Below, piece by piece: positions 46,103 through 57,699 of a DNA stretch of 64,000 bases. Below the pieces are notes generated by a model. It was not told where the DNA came from, searched no databases, and saw only the letters and a list, made by a program, of their open reading frames with translations. Position 1 is the stretch's first letter. Every line of letters starts with the position of its first letter. The stretch lies in contig CALZFC010000139.1 in the NCBI GenBank assembly GCA_945643635.1, positions 20,001 through 84,000 on the forward strand, written 5' to 3'. Origin of the DNA: Allodiplogaster sudhausi. Its lineage: Eukaryota; Nematoda; Chromadorea; Rhabditida; Diplogasteridae. Position numbers and translations under genes: made by a program.

Positions 46103-46857
46103 ATGCTAACAAAAGTAAGTATGAACGATTCAATCAATTCTGAAAAGAAAAAAAGAACGACTAGTAAATTTCGACTTTCAGCTTATCCCTTCAAATTTAA
46201 TGGGATCTTGGTAGATTTGGTTGAGAAAGAATATAAAAAAGAGTATAAAGAATATGTAGCGAATTTTTATCAGGTTGTCTTCATCACTGCTGCTTCGCAG
46301 AATTCATCGAAAACTTATGAACACGTTTCCTCTACGACGACTACCAAGCCGACCTTAGCATGCTTGGAAATAATTACGAAAGTGGTTTGCCCCCTGGAAG
46401 AGCAAGCGTGCCTTGTTTGGGCACACTTCACTGGAGGAATTGACGAAGATCCGATGATGGGTTTCTCGGGTTGCACGACCCCAGGGAGCGAAAAAACGCG
46501 CCTTGTTTCGACAGCAGATCCGACTGATTCGGAGTTTGTACTTTTTTATGCGATTTACCAATTTATGTCAATTAACTTGATTTAACCATAAGTATTTCCA
46601 AAGAGCGATTCCGTTTCATATGCCTTCTTTCGAGTTTTTTTTTCAGGTACAACTTTCCAGAATTCGAAACGACGTGCTATGGCTGCCTTCATCCAGGCGA
46701 TGCGTTTACTAAGGAAGTGATTGCACAACTACGACGCGATTTCACAGCTGGAGTCTTCAAACTAACGACATTAGCAGAGGTGTCATGTTGAATTTGACGA
46801 AGAATTTTTCGAATATCAAAGCTGAGAATGAGAACGAGAGAGCAAGACATAGAGAGC

Positions 46858-46903
<46 letters not shown>

Positions 46904-47202
46904 GAACCCTGAAATGATGGCGGCGATAAGGAGATGACGTAGAAAGAAGAAAAAAGTGTATCTCTGTTACAATATTATTTACATCTTGTATTATTTATTA
47001 GGCCACCCAGACCACTCCGCCTTTGACTCCGCCTCCGACTCCGCCTCCGACCCCGACTTCGACCGACTCCGCTGAGTACAATAAGGTCTTTCTTAATGCA
47101 TGATAACTTGAGACTCAAAATAGTCTCAAAGTTATCGCTCCATTCCAGGCTCTCATGTCTTCCGTTCTCCTCGTGATCACCTGGCTACTTTTCACGCAGT
47201 AA
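46103..47202 (+). CDS. Small cysteine-containing, probably GPI-anchored surface protein
   Basis: Exons: ending at 46533 (start uncertain; open from 46103, with possible internal acceptors at 46274 and 46302), 46647-46779, 47002-47085, 47149-47202 (TAA). Phases agree. The core reads SSTTTTKPTLACLEI, VCPLEEQACLVWAHF, GFSGCTT, then YNFPEFETTCYGCLHPGD, a C-x(n)-CP-x(n)-C-x(n)-GC pattern that recalls the small ET-module/Ly6-like extracellular domains of nematodes. A Pro/Thr stalk (TPPPTPPPTPTSTDS) precedes a hydrophobic C-terminus (MSSVLLVITWLLFTQ) with no charged tail, as expected for a GPI signal. The signal peptide exon was not identified: the N-terminal Lys-rich stretch from 46103 is not a good one, so a further upstream exon is likely. 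Function unknown. Confidence 0.7.
46855..46902. repeat. GA microsatellite in intron 2 of the GPI-anchored protein gene
   Basis: An uninterrupted GAGAGA run between the exons ending at 46779 and starting at 47002. Confidence 0.95.
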
Positions 47203-48299
47203 TCCGGGTAAATCGAACAATCTTGTAATCTGTTGAAAGAGCGCATCTGACCATGAGATAGGAAACGCCAGCAGTGGTTACCCTTGACGAACGAGGATGG
47301 CATTGATTTTGCCCTTGCTAAAATAGTCCTTAAGACAATTTTTAAATAAATTTTAATGCTTTCCAAAAAAGCTCATCCTATAGATAATATTTAGTGTGAT
47401 CGTTCCATTTCTGTTAGACTCTCTATCTGAGATCTCAAAAAAAAAACCAAAAAAAACTCGTATTTTGTTGTCACAGGCACATTCGCAGATTTCTCTGCGT
47501 GAATGATTCGCCTATGGTTTTTACTTTTCTCACAAAAATGTTGCATGAAGAAAACTTTAATAAAAACAACTATCTAACCATTTTCTTTTCAAAGCCGTGC
47601 AAGTTCGCCCCGCTGACGTCATCCCTTGAATATGGTGGATACTCGCCACTCCATCAAGCATTACGCCGCCCCTCAACCAGACCCAATCTCCTCTACCGAA
47701 ACCTTGCCTCTTCAACCGAAAACCCGCACCACAGCCAAAGCCCGGTCCCTTCAACCAATCCCCCCAACTTATACCCCCCTCCCCACTAACGCCTAACTTC
47801 CGACATCACAGATAGTAAATGTATGGTAATCTGATTGGAATTGTACATAAAGAAAATCTTGATCAAGACTCCGATTTTAAAGGAGTGCTAAGACATGGTT
47901 CTACTTCATACATAAAATAAAAAAATATTTCTGCAGAGGGTACCTTATTTTTGATATATATTTAAAAAATATATACTACATATTCAGTACCGCCAAACTA
48001 CCAGCCGCGCATTCAATATGTCCAAAGTTTGAAATATGTTCGGTAAGCTTGTTCGCAACATTGGCGTTGTTGTCACAGGCTGAGAACAGAAGTTCGAAAC
48101 AAGAAGTGCACACAAGCGATAAAGTGATCACAAGCTGGATACATGTTCGGAACACATTTGTATTAAGATTGGCTGCAAACTTCCAATTCTTTTGTTGCGA
48201 ACAAGTTTCAAACAAGATGGTCTCGAACATATTTCAAACTTTAGACAGATTAAAGGCGCGGTAGAGGTGCAGGAACTTTCGAAACTTTCGGAAAGTTCC

Positions 48300-48715
48300 A
48301 AAATGTCCGATAAAATTGTCCGTTTATCGATAATCGCTCGTCGACCGATCATGCGCCGAGGGGTCTACATATGCGCCTTCCAGTTGATGATAAGACTTCA
48401 AATCCTTGCCATAGATATGTTTGACCAAGTGGATAAGATGAGGGAGGCGGCCGTAGTTGAGACTGCGGCCAACTCCACAAAGGGTCCGCTGGCGAAGGTT
48501 GCGATGAAGAAGAATGTGGTGGAGAAACGGTTGAAGGGAGCATTGTAAGTTGACGACTATTGTGAATAAGAAGATACCAGCTTGGCAATTAAGTACTCGG
48601 ACTTAAGTTTGCTCGTCATCAAGCAGCAGCAACATATTCGAGAGCTCCAAATCCCAAATCGGCAATAACCCTTCGCAAAAATTTGACCTACTTATTTTTT
48701 TCGGCAATAAGAGCG
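48300..48715 (-). pseudogene. Fragment of a second copy of the MULE-type transposase and terminus
   Basis: The minus strand reads NYGRLPHLIHLVKHI and QLEGAYVDPSAHDR, clearly homologous to the last transposase block at 42397-42673. To the right are AAATCGGCAATAACCCTTCG and TTTGACCTACTTA with TCGGCAATAAGAGCG, matching the 31-bp unit and the inner terminus of the 41018-43065 element. No target duplication was located, so it is a truncated relic. Confidence 0.7.
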
Positions 48716-49017
48716 AAAATTATCGCCAGAATATTCATAATTACATAATTTTTGACAAACCGTAATCAGCGTCGCAAGCTACTTATCACTTATTTTTCTA
48801 AATAAACATAGGGAAAAACCCAATGATTATGTAATATTTTAAATGCATAATATGCTTCTCATCATTTTAACCGTGCTTCATTAATATACTAACAATATTC
48901 TCTAATGAGTACACCCTGATTGAGCTTTTCCAACCAAAGGATGCATTCTCTCATATCACTTGAAAGTTTCTGTAGTCTAACAAATTGTACCTTGAGATAC
49001 ACGGCGCTGACCACGAT

Positions 49018-49144
49018 GGCTGAGCTCGCTCAACTCTACTCTCAACTCGGCTGGCAGTACGCAGCGAACACTATGAAGGCAGCCACGAAGGAGGCACTCA
49101 AGATCCGTGCAGCAGCTCGCTTCTTGGAACACTCTCATTACTGA
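49018..49144 (+). CDS. Short open frame, 41 codons, unassigned
   Basis: Reads MAELAQLYSQLGWQYAANTM and continues KAATKEALKIRAAARFLEH to a TGA. The composition is coding-like and helix-forming and GC is higher than the flanks, but there is no splice acceptor in phase or known family. It may be a fragment of a larger lost gene, possibly part of the neighbouring MULE relic. Confidence 0.3.
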
Positions 49145-49516
49145 ATACAAGCCAGATTGATTGAACACAAGCCATGTTTTCACCGTTAGGTCACACAAAA
49201 TGGCAACATTGACAATGTTGATTGTAGTTCGTAATAGTCTCATTTTTTTAAACGATAATCAGCTTCGAATGTTACAAACATATCACGTTTTTGCTTAATA
49301 AACATGAGAAAAAATTCCAGTGATTAAATAATAATGTCAATGAGCTGTTAACACATGCATATTTCAATGTATTAAAAGGGTGAATAACTCTCAACCAGAG
49401 ATAATTGCTTTTTATATGAAAAAAAAACTTTTTTATATGAAAAACAAGGGAGAGGGGAAGTATTGGAAGAGATAGTGGGGAAGGGCGAGGGATTGGGAAA
49501 GGAGCGGAAGACCGCC

Positions 49517-51025
49517 TTACGGCTTGGTCTTTTTCTCGCTCTTCTTGTCGTTCTTGACGGGAGGCGGCGCCTGCAAGAAAGAAGTAAAAGTTGGAATCGG
49601 ACGATATTCTTCCAAACTCCATCGGTTTAGATGAAACAACTACATCTTTGAGGAACTCGGAGATTTCCTCGGTTTTCGTCTGTCCGATTGTGTCCTGAAT
49701 TTACTTTAAATAAATAATTAAATAAAAATAAATATAGGAAGGCTGAAAAATGATATTTATTAACCTCATATTCTTCGATTCCTTTGCCGACTTCGAAGAC
49801 CACGTTCAGATCCGGGTTCATCTTGAGCGTGTCCACATTGATCGTCATCTCACTCTTCGCGCCTTCACGATTGAATAAATGCTCCTGCAACGAAAGATAA
49901 GGAATACTGTAAAGTAGGAAGGATTTTTCAACTTGAACAAAAAAGAAGAACCGACCATCTCATTCTTGCGAATGTGGCCCTGCTTCTTGAGCCTTCCTCC
50001 AAAGTTGACTTGGTTCGCCCAGACGCGGAACTGATTCGGTTTCTCAATCTTCTCGTTCCCGTTCTTCGGCTTCCCGTTCTTCGCCTTCCCGTTCTTCCCC
50101 TTCGCCTCCTCGAGCTCGTTCACTGAAAAAAGACAATAAAACTTGAATATAAATTCAAAAAAGGCCAAAAAGACTAACACTTGGCCAGTTTCTGGTCTCG
50201 GATGGCCTTGAGGTTCTCGGTATCTTTCACGAAGTAGTATGCGACCGCATTGAATGCGAAGCTCACCATCACCATCGCCACGGCGACCACGATGAACGTG
50301 TTCTGGTAGCGTTCGCTGAAAAAGAAAGGATAATTTGATAATTTTTACTATTATATTTTGATTGTATTTTTTAAAGGTCTGTATATTTTCTTCGTCGTTT
50401 CTAGTTCAGGCAATTTTCAAATCATAAAACAGTCAGTTGCTGTCTTACTATAAAGTGGTCTGGAGGACGCGCATTTTCGAGCCGGAGGTAGTTGTCGTCT
50501 GCAAATTTTAAACTTTTCAGCATAAACTAACAAAATTATCGATAATCAGTTCTGTTATTTTTGAATGAATGGGATAATTGATTGTCGAGTTCGCTATTCG
50601 ACCTCGGTCTTGAAGGCACAGCGCTGGGATCGGTGCAGTCCAGTGGAGTCCAATCCGGGCCCTCTTGGCTCCCTACGCGACCCAATTATTAAAAAACACC
50701 CGGCACGATTGATTTTTCATCACGCGTGACCCCTCTACCAACTCAAATCGTAACCATTCTTACCAACTCAAATCGTAAACATTCTTTGTTCAAAATCTTT
50801 TTTTTAATGAACCTCTGATTACAATGACTCCAAACTTTCATCCTTTCGGCAACTAAGCCTAGCAACATTTAGCACAAGTTTAATGAGCAGCTTGTACTGT
50901 TAAAAGATTTAAATAACATCGAATGGTATAGTAGTAAAAAATATGGAAACAGTAAGCTCACTTGAGAGTGCGAGCCGTTGCTGATCTTGATCCGCTGAGG
51001 TCGTAGTGCTCGATTGCTGTCGGCC
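49517..51025 (-). CDS. Single-pass membrane protein with Lys-rich C-terminal tail, unrecognised family
   Basis: Exons 5' to 3': 51025-50962 (IKISNGSHSQ), 50498-50449 (TTTTSGSKMRVLQTTL), 50315-50181 (transmembrane FIVVAVAMVMVSFAFNAVAY, then YFVKDTENLKAIRDQ), 50122-49956 (an NGK-repeat KGKNGKAKNGKPKNG, then FRVWANQVNFGGRLKK), 49884-49765 (MTINVDTLKMNPDLNVVFEV), 49694-49644, 49570-49517 ending KSEKKTKP and TAA. All have GT-AG borders. An internal methionine in the 50498 exon could start a shorter form. Phases agree except at the 50181 to 50122 junction, where the tail frame needs one leftover base but two are present; this is an indel in the sequence, a lesion, or a missed microexon. Ser/Thr-rich segments at 52263-52700 may be upstream exons. 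No function can be assigned. Confidence 0.6.
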
Positions 51026-51661
51026 CTGAACGAACTATAATGTCGACTTAATATCCAGCAACAATGGGTGTAAAAGTAGAGTTCTAAGCAAAGTTTTTAT
51101 CAGCCTTTTTTTTAAGTGAAACTCCGATTATATTCACTTCAAAATTAGATCCTTTCGGTTACCAAGCCTACGAAGACACCTGTTGGTTTCACTTGATTGA
51201 CAAATCGTGGAGCAAAAAATAGCATAAAAGTACCTCCTATGCCTGCCTCACAATCAGGTCTCGTCGGATGCCGACACGGCCCTTGAACCGGTCCCGTGCT
51301 CGAGAACTTACCTGTTAGAAAAAAGCATATCAAGACATAACTGATGGACATCAAAACACGCTATAACAAAGTAACTAAAACACACAGCTGCTCACAGCTG
51401 ATTCCAGTTTCATGAGGAATTCTCAATTTTTCATACTTGCATTTATCTCTTTTTTTTCATACAGTAAAAACATATTACGGAATTGCACAGTGGCACGATT
51501 GGACTGCCCATTCGCCCCCATACATTGCCCAGCACTGTGTGAAGGTCGATACGGTCTGGCTTGTCTTGGGAGTCGTCTGAAGGTAGGTAAAATATTAACG
51601 TTTACAGCAAAAAAAACATAGTTGAAAATTACGATTATTGATTTTCTCCATTATTTTAGAA

Positions 51662-52257
51662 GGTTCCATGCTTTTTCGTCACATGATTTTTCGTCACCTG
51701 ATTATTCGTCACATTTTTTTTTCGTCACATGATTATTGGTTGATAAAGAACAGGAATCTACGTTGGCGAATACTTGTGGGGAACTCGAGCCGACGAGGAA
51801 GGAAAGAAATAAGAGCCAGAAGAGAGTTTTTTTAATGCTTGTTAAATTGCTATATAACCGTTACAAGTTACTGACAACTGTCTTGAGTCTGACATTTATC
51901 ACTGCATATTTCCTCTTTGAAACGAGTGCAGGAGGAGATCCGGTTTGCAGCCTTTACGAGTACGTTATTATCGACTTTGAAAAGCGTAATTAGGCCGTGA
52001 GCTTCCACTTCTCTAGCATTTTTTTTTATTAAGCTATTCATTACTTTTCAGTGCGTTCAGTTTAATAAATGGCATTAAACATATACAAAACGTTATCCAC
52101 ACATTTTATTCGGTTTTATTGGACAAATTAGAAAATGTGACGAAAAATCATAAATCTGCGGGAAAAATGTGACGAAAAATCATGTGACGAATAACCATGT
52201 GACCAATAATCATGTGACGAAAAATCAAAAAAATATGTGACGAAAAATCAGGTCACC
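51662..52257. mobile_element. MULE-like non-autonomous element, 596 bp, 9-bp target duplication
   Basis: ATTTTAGAA flanks both sides (51653-51661 and 52258-52266). Ends are GGTTCCATGCTTTTTCGTCA and, reversed, GGTGACCTGATTTTTCGTCA. Several copies of a roughly 17-bp word TTTTTCGTCACATGATT occur at the left (51669-51735) and inverted at the right (52135-52250). The interior has no convincing transposase. The architecture, short tandem repeats inside the inverted ends, matches the larger 41018-43065 element, but the repeat unit differs. Confidence 0.8.
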
Positions 52258-52262
52258 ATTTT

Positions 52263-52700
52263 AGAATGGGTACATATTTGAACGTAGAGTTCGTCCTTGA
52301 AGGTCTTGCTGGTGTTCAGGCTTGTCGTGGAAGTCTTGGTGATAGTCTGAAAAAAGAAGGGTTTCTTAAAACTCCCTCAATGAGTTTTGAAGACATTAGA
52401 TTGTTTTCGGTAAGGTATTAATGCTTCCATGTATGTAGTATATATGCACCGAGGTGGTCGAGGTGGCTTTTCCCGATGCATTTCCATTGGGAGTAGAGGT
52501 GGTCGGAGCTTGGGAGGGGCTAGCAGACGTTGAGAGGGAAGAACAGATGGAATTGTTCACATAAAAGTAAGTAAATATATTTTAGAGCTTTTTTAAAAAT
52601 TCTATTGTGTATATTTCGGTTGGGTGTAAATTCCACATGTCGTTTTATGTACCTTGGTGAATGTGTAGTTTCCGGTCTTCTGTTCACTGGGTGTGATTAA
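52263..52700 (-). other. Possible Ser/Thr-rich upstream exons of the membrane protein gene
   Basis: On the minus strand, segments TPSEQKTGNYTFTK (near 52690-52653), TSASPSQAPTTSTPNGNASG (near 52530-52460) and TITKTSTTSLNTSKTFKDEL (near 52347-52280) have exon-like borders (for example a TTTTTTCAG acceptor before TITK and a GTACAT donor after FTK). The composition suits a glycosylated extracellular stalk. Phases could not be joined to 51025. Confidence 0.35.
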
Positions 52701-52790
52701 AGGAGGGGTTGAAGAAGGAACTGAATAGGTCAGAAACGGAAAATTTGAATGTTTCCCTCAGAAGTACATTTTTGCATGCTAAAATGGGAG

Positions 52791-52800
52791 TATAAAAGAG
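52791..52800 (+). promoter_or_regulatory. TATA box of the MSP sequence
   Basis: TATAAAAGAG lies 58 bp upstream of the MSP start codon position, in the usual place for MSP promoters. Confidence 0.65.
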
Positions 52801-52848
52801 GCTCGGTCTTTCCGCAGCCACACTTTCTGCCTCTGCCGCTCTCCCGAT

Positions 52849-53418
52849 ATGGCCTAGTCCGTTCCTCCCGGCGACATCGCCACTCAGCCCAACTCCAAGG
52901 TCGTATTCAACGCGCCTTAGGACGACAAGCACACCTACCACATCGAGGTTGATTTTCCGGTGCTGATCAATTTAATTCTAAAACAACAACCTTTTTCAAG
53001 GTGATCAACAGCTCTGCCCGTCGCATCGGCTGAGCCTTCAAGACCACGAACATGAAGCGTCTCGGCGTCGACCCTCCCAGCGGTGTCATCGACCCCAAGG
53101 AGCCCGTCCTCGTCGCTGTCTCCTGCGACGCCTTCGCCTATGTCCAGGCGCGGGAGGATTTCGTTGTCTCTCCCAGTCTATCTTCTAAACTTTTTTTAAT
53201 TCAACGTCAGAGCGTAATTTTTAAATACTATCACAATGCCAGTTTTAAAAAAAACGAGAAAATTACCAGTAAATGTTCCAGGAAGACACGAACAACGACC
53301 GCATGACCATCGAGTGGACGAACACCCCGGACGGCGCCGCCAAGCAGTTCCGCCGCGAGTGGTTCCAGGGCGACGGCATGGTCCGCCGCAAGAACTGCCC
53401 ATCGAGTACAACACCTGA
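52849..53418 (+). pseudogene. Major sperm protein (MSP) pseudogene
   Basis: Exons: 52849-52947, 53001-53147, 53282-53418. The translation is unmistakably [101 protein letters not shown] is the nematode sperm cytoskeletal and signalling protein (about 127 aa). Lesions seen directly: TAG at codon 3 (52855-52857), TAG after FNAP, TGA after RRIG, and one base missing in the last exon (137 nt instead of a multiple of three) just after VRRKN, so the normal PIEY ending is out of frame. The second intron has no GT donor after VQ (the following bases are GCGCGG). The high conservation outside the lesions suggests recent inactivation. An AATAAA follows at 53476-53481. Confidence 0.92.
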
Positions 53419-53475
53419 GGGGGTTTCAGGACCCTTCAATCCATCACCCGCTCTTCTTACCTCCAATTCAAATCA

Positions 53476-53481
53476 AATAAA
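53476..53481 (+). terminator. Polyadenylation signal of the MSP pseudogene
   Basis: AATAAA 58 bp after the in-place TGA at 53416-53418. Confidence 0.6.
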
Positions 53482-53499
53482 AAAATTTCTGAAGAGTAA

Positions 53500-54415
53500 A
53501 CGTTAAACATTCCATTAAAGAAAATTGCTTGTGATGAGTTTTTACAATTTGAAAGGGTAGAAAAAGTACATGTATAAGGAATTTTGGAAGTCACCTTTGC
53601 AGAAACTGAGATCCAAATCATATTGTATTTCTTAATTTCCCCCAAACAGTATTGAGTTGCCCATAGCTTATATATTTTCTCTATAATTTCCCTCCTTCTC
53701 TTCCTTTTCGGGGATATCGGATATAGACGCGGCCAAGCGTTGCTAACGCGCATTGACATCCCAGGAGTGGGAAAGAATTGCGTGTAGAAAGGGAAAAGTG
53801 AAGTTGAGCTGGATTCAGGGTCTGGAAAATGTGTTCAGAATTACATTTTTTTTTCAATCATATAAGCTTGTCGATATTTCATAACGTCCCAAAACAATAG
53901 GCTGAGAGTGCAAAATTTCTAGAAAACGAAAAATTGGTTGACGAATGTATTTGCTTGCCTAAATATTGCGAAATCATACGAAAATAAGATCAATCGTGCA
54001 TAATTTTCATCTTCGATCGAATCAGCCGATCATCTTTATTACTACTGCTAATAATAAAAAACTGATCTTCTGATCAAATGAACTTTACAATTTTTTAAAA
54101 ATGCTATTCAAACATTTTCTCCTTTATTCAATCTGCAATTCTGATTTCATTTTCTCAATACAACTGCATTCTAGTGCGAAGTCATGAAGCGCAAATGTAC
54201 TTTTTAAGGTAATTTTTTTTTTTTGATCAAACAACAATATATATCTTCACTTTCCAGTTCCACTATCTCTTCATCATTTCCTCTCGCATCGCCAGTGGCA
54301 GTCGGCCGGATCAATAGTCGCACTACTCGCCCACCACTTCCAATCCACTCATTCTTCTCTGTCCCTCTCTCTCCCCCTTCTCTCTCTCACTCTCGCGCCC
54401 AGACCGCCCTCCAGA
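53500..54415. other. Intergenic region and probable promoter of the gene starting at 54416
   Basis: AT-rich up to about 54250, then pyrimidine-rich (CTCTCTCC) to the start codon, with a TTTCCAG at 54252-54258 that could be a spliced-leader or 5' UTR acceptor. No other feature is supported. Confidence 0.45.
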
Positions 54416-57400
54416 ATGCTCAACATGTCCAAGCTGCCAGTCAGCATTGATCTCTCAAAGGTGCTTATCGATTTCTTAGATTACACAAATGTATCGTTCT
54501 CTAGAAACATTGAACCAAAAATAAAGATTTTTTTTTGTTACTTTGAAAATTTGTCCAGGGCGATTGATCTTTTTCAGCTGATCTCCCTGCCGAACAGCAA
54601 CCGCTGGCGAGTTGCCGAATTCGAGCGAGTCGTCGATGGAGCCATTCCGATTCGGACCCGCCAGATGGTATTCGGAGATATCCTATTTCGACGAGCAACC
54701 ATTTTTCCTCGATAGATATTCGTTCCCATTTTCCTGCCAGAGAGCGGGGAGAATATCTAAAGCTGGTTGCTCGAGATATTGTTCTTATTCAATTTCGAGC
54801 AAGCAAAGTAAGAGGAACCAAACGGCGTCATCTGGGACGAGAAAAGTGAATTGCGAAAAAACAATATCATTGTTTTTAAACCTGTTGTAGTGGCTATCCG
54901 CTTGTGTCAGAAAGTTATATGAAGAATATATGAAGAGCAAACAAAAGGGAGTCCACGTGAAAAAAATCGGAGTAATCCCGTCAAAGTTTTCAAAGTGATG
55001 AAAACTTTGCCCAATTCGAACTATTCAAATTGTTTTTCGTATTTCCGAAAGCAATTTCTATTATAATATATTTATTTAAAAAAATAGGTAATTCCAGGGT
55101 TGGCTCTTCGACTCGGTGCACGAGTGGAAGCTGCGGCCGTGCTCGCTGACGCGTGACGCTGTGCTACTCGTCTACATTCGCGAGGATAAAGGTCTCGGCG
55201 CGAAAGTTTAAAGATGGTAGCAACGGCGGGAATTTCAAGCAGCAATTTTCCTTGGCTTCGCAGGCTTTGTCCTCGACATGGCCCGCGCGCTCGCGATCGA
55301 CTTGAAGACGGACGCCGTTCACGTCCACGGCAAGGCATACGTTAGTTTGGAAGGAAATAATTATCTATATTTAATTTTTATAGAAGTTGTTTATAAGAAA
55401 GAAATCAAAAAGGACAAACTAAGCATTAATGGGAAAAAATAAAGAAATAAATTTAAAAACAAAATTATATTTTCAGCGCCGCTGCAAGGTGAAGATCCGC
55501 TTCTCTTTTGGCTTCGTTAAAGTCGTCTTGACGGCAGCGCGGATTCGCCAATGGCGCGACGCGCTTCTTCTTGTAAAGTCATTCATTGATTTGGCGACTA
55601 AAGGATTTTCGATTATTGGCTTGATCGATCGAAAATCGAATGAATTCGGCTTTTGATCTCAAATTACATTACGATAGGGTAGCAATCTGATCGTTAGATC
55701 GGCTTGTCGCTAGGCCTGAAGACCTTTTCGCGTTCGAAATTAACTGTAATATTCAGGCAGCTGATTCATCGCACCACTCGCCGCTTCCTTCGCGTCACTC
55801 GTGTTTCCACGACGCGTCTCCGTATCCGCGCGTAGTCGCTGCCACCGTGCCTCAGACGGAAGGTCTGAGATGGAGATGGACGATCTTCTGCAAAAATATT
55901 AAACAACTAAAATGTAAAAAGGGTTCCCTTCCACCTTGAAACGCTCAAGAGAAAGATATATTACTGCGATTTTGTATCAATGATGCGAAAATTAATTCTG
56001 AAAAAATTTTTTTTTTTGCAGAGTTGCCCTTCGCCGAGACGCCCTCGGACCCTGCTGCTAGCCCGGAGTGGCCGACGACGGAGGTCTGCGATGTAAGAGA
56101 GCAGCTAGAAATTAGTAGACCGGACGATTTTGTAACCCACAATATATCCGTTGAAAGAAATCGAACTACCTTATGATCTACCGTAAGCTAGCCATCCCTC
56201 ATTCGTTGCAGGACCACAGCGAAATCTCGTCGCTGACGAATCTGCTCGTTGTTCGCCAGCCACCCGCGGCCGACGCCTCCGAAAAGGTTGCAAAATTCAT
56301 ATGTAATAAAAAATAATTATTAAATAATATTTTTTATATTAGCGTAATATAAGTAATTATTCTCTTGTAGAATTCCGCACTCTTCACGCGCTCCTCAAGT
56401 GGCAGCAGCTTCTCAGTGAGAAATTGCTCTTTATCCTCTTACAAGTGGACGGGTGGGCGGAGACTGGATAGCAAATTAATAAAATATAGTATTCTTATTC
56501 CCAGGCCCAGCTGCCCGTCATCGAGGAGGAGGCGCCCAGTCCTGACGACAACGACAAGGAGAACTCTGATCCAGTTGGCTCCTCTGTTCAGACCTACCGT
56601 ATACACAAAGCTACCGTATACCGAGTTGCTATGATCATACTTCATGTGATGTCTACAACATTGCTTATATCCACAGGATACCTTGTGGGTTCTGTACAAA
56701 AATACCGAACTATCGCTGTATTCCTCAATTTCAACTATATCCACTTGGTACTCAAGCTACCTATTTCAGTCCACCTTGACGGAGGAGAAGCAGAACGACG
56801 CTTTGCCGCTCCCCGCGCCGAAGAAGAAGGCGCGCTACGCGTTGCAGCTGGACCGAACGTCAGTTTAGATTTTGCAGCACAAAGCAGTTAAAAAAGTTGT
56901 GCTCCAAGCAATCGAGCGAGAAGAAAACTTATGTAGGCGTGGCCAGAACGAATGGGCGGAGCCTAACTTAGGTACTCACAACGTCACTCTTCTCTGCCGG
57001 TGCCGCTGCTGTGCGAACAGCTCGGGGAGCCCATTCGCGCGATCGAAGCGGCAAAGTACAAACGGTCGGTAGAAAGATCCTTTCTTAAATGATTCGTACG
57101 AGGGGGCGGGGCTTATTGATGTAGTGGGCTGGACCTAGTGATCTTGTAGGCGGAGCTTGCTGGACGGGTGGGTGGGGCTTAGAAGGACCCCTAATGAATG
57201 ATCACTCTTTTCAGCCGCCCCCGCATCGTCGCCACCCCGCGTCCTCCGCAGCCGCCGTCCTTCCTTCCCGTCTACGTCGCGACCGCCACTGTCAGCAGCG
57301 ACTTTGTTAACGGAAAAAACCGAGATTTAATCGATTGAATCTAAATATCACAATTTTCAGCTCCGTCACTCAAATTGTCAATATTTGAATTGGTTTTGAA

Positions 57401-57545
57401 GTTGTAAAGAAACAGTGGGCGGAGTTTGGGACATTAAAGTCAACTACTTTTATATCCTCTACCCATTCAGAAGATGATCAGTGACTACTCCGAGATGCCT
57501 GCGATCTCCATGATTGAGGACAAGGACAGTTGGAGCAGCATCTAG
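54416..57545 (+). CDS. Unrecognised 346-residue protein, 14 exons, intact
   Basis: Exons: 54416-54460, 54578-54667, 55098-55191, 55264-55340, 55477-55521, 55757-55862, 56022-56083, 56212-56286, 56371-56415, 56505-56573, 56770-56858, 56972-57064, 57215-57290, 57471-57545 (TAG). Every junction is GT-AG, phases agree and the total is 1041 nt. Residues 1-120 form a folded-looking domain: LPVSIDLSKLISLP, RWRVAEFERVVDGAIPIRTR, GWLFDSVHEWKLRP, DAVLLVYIRE, GFVLDMARALAIDL, CKVKIRFSFGFV. The rest is low complexity, Pro/Ser/Glu-rich and acidic (VIEEEAPSPDDNDKENSDP), with a basic patch PKKKARYAL that could be a nuclear signal, a LGEPIRAIEAAKYKR segment and a Pro-rich stretch, ending DSWSSI. I do not recognise the family. 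Several exons end GAG or AAG before GTNNNN. No signal peptide or membrane segment, so probably intracellular. Confidence 0.85.
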
Positions 57546-57689
57546 AGGAATCTCTTCATCCATGGAATCACCGCCTTTCTCCTTCCTTTCATTCTCTCTC
57601 TCTTCCTCTTCGAAATAATCACATCTCCACTCGCCTGACAACTTGAAGTCACCATTATGTAAATATTCGTCTGTCCTCTTTCTCTTGCA

Positions 57690-57699
57690 AATAAATAAA
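57690..57699 (+). terminator. Overlapping polyadenylation signals
   Basis: AATAAATAAA about 145 bp after the stop codon at 57543-57545. Confidence 0.7.

Noticed and set aside
52849..53418. Reassigned stop codons (alternative genetic code) to explain the MSP stops
   Set aside because: TAG, TAG and TGA stand for different expected residues, a frameshift is also present, and other genes here use TAA, TAG and TGA as terminators.
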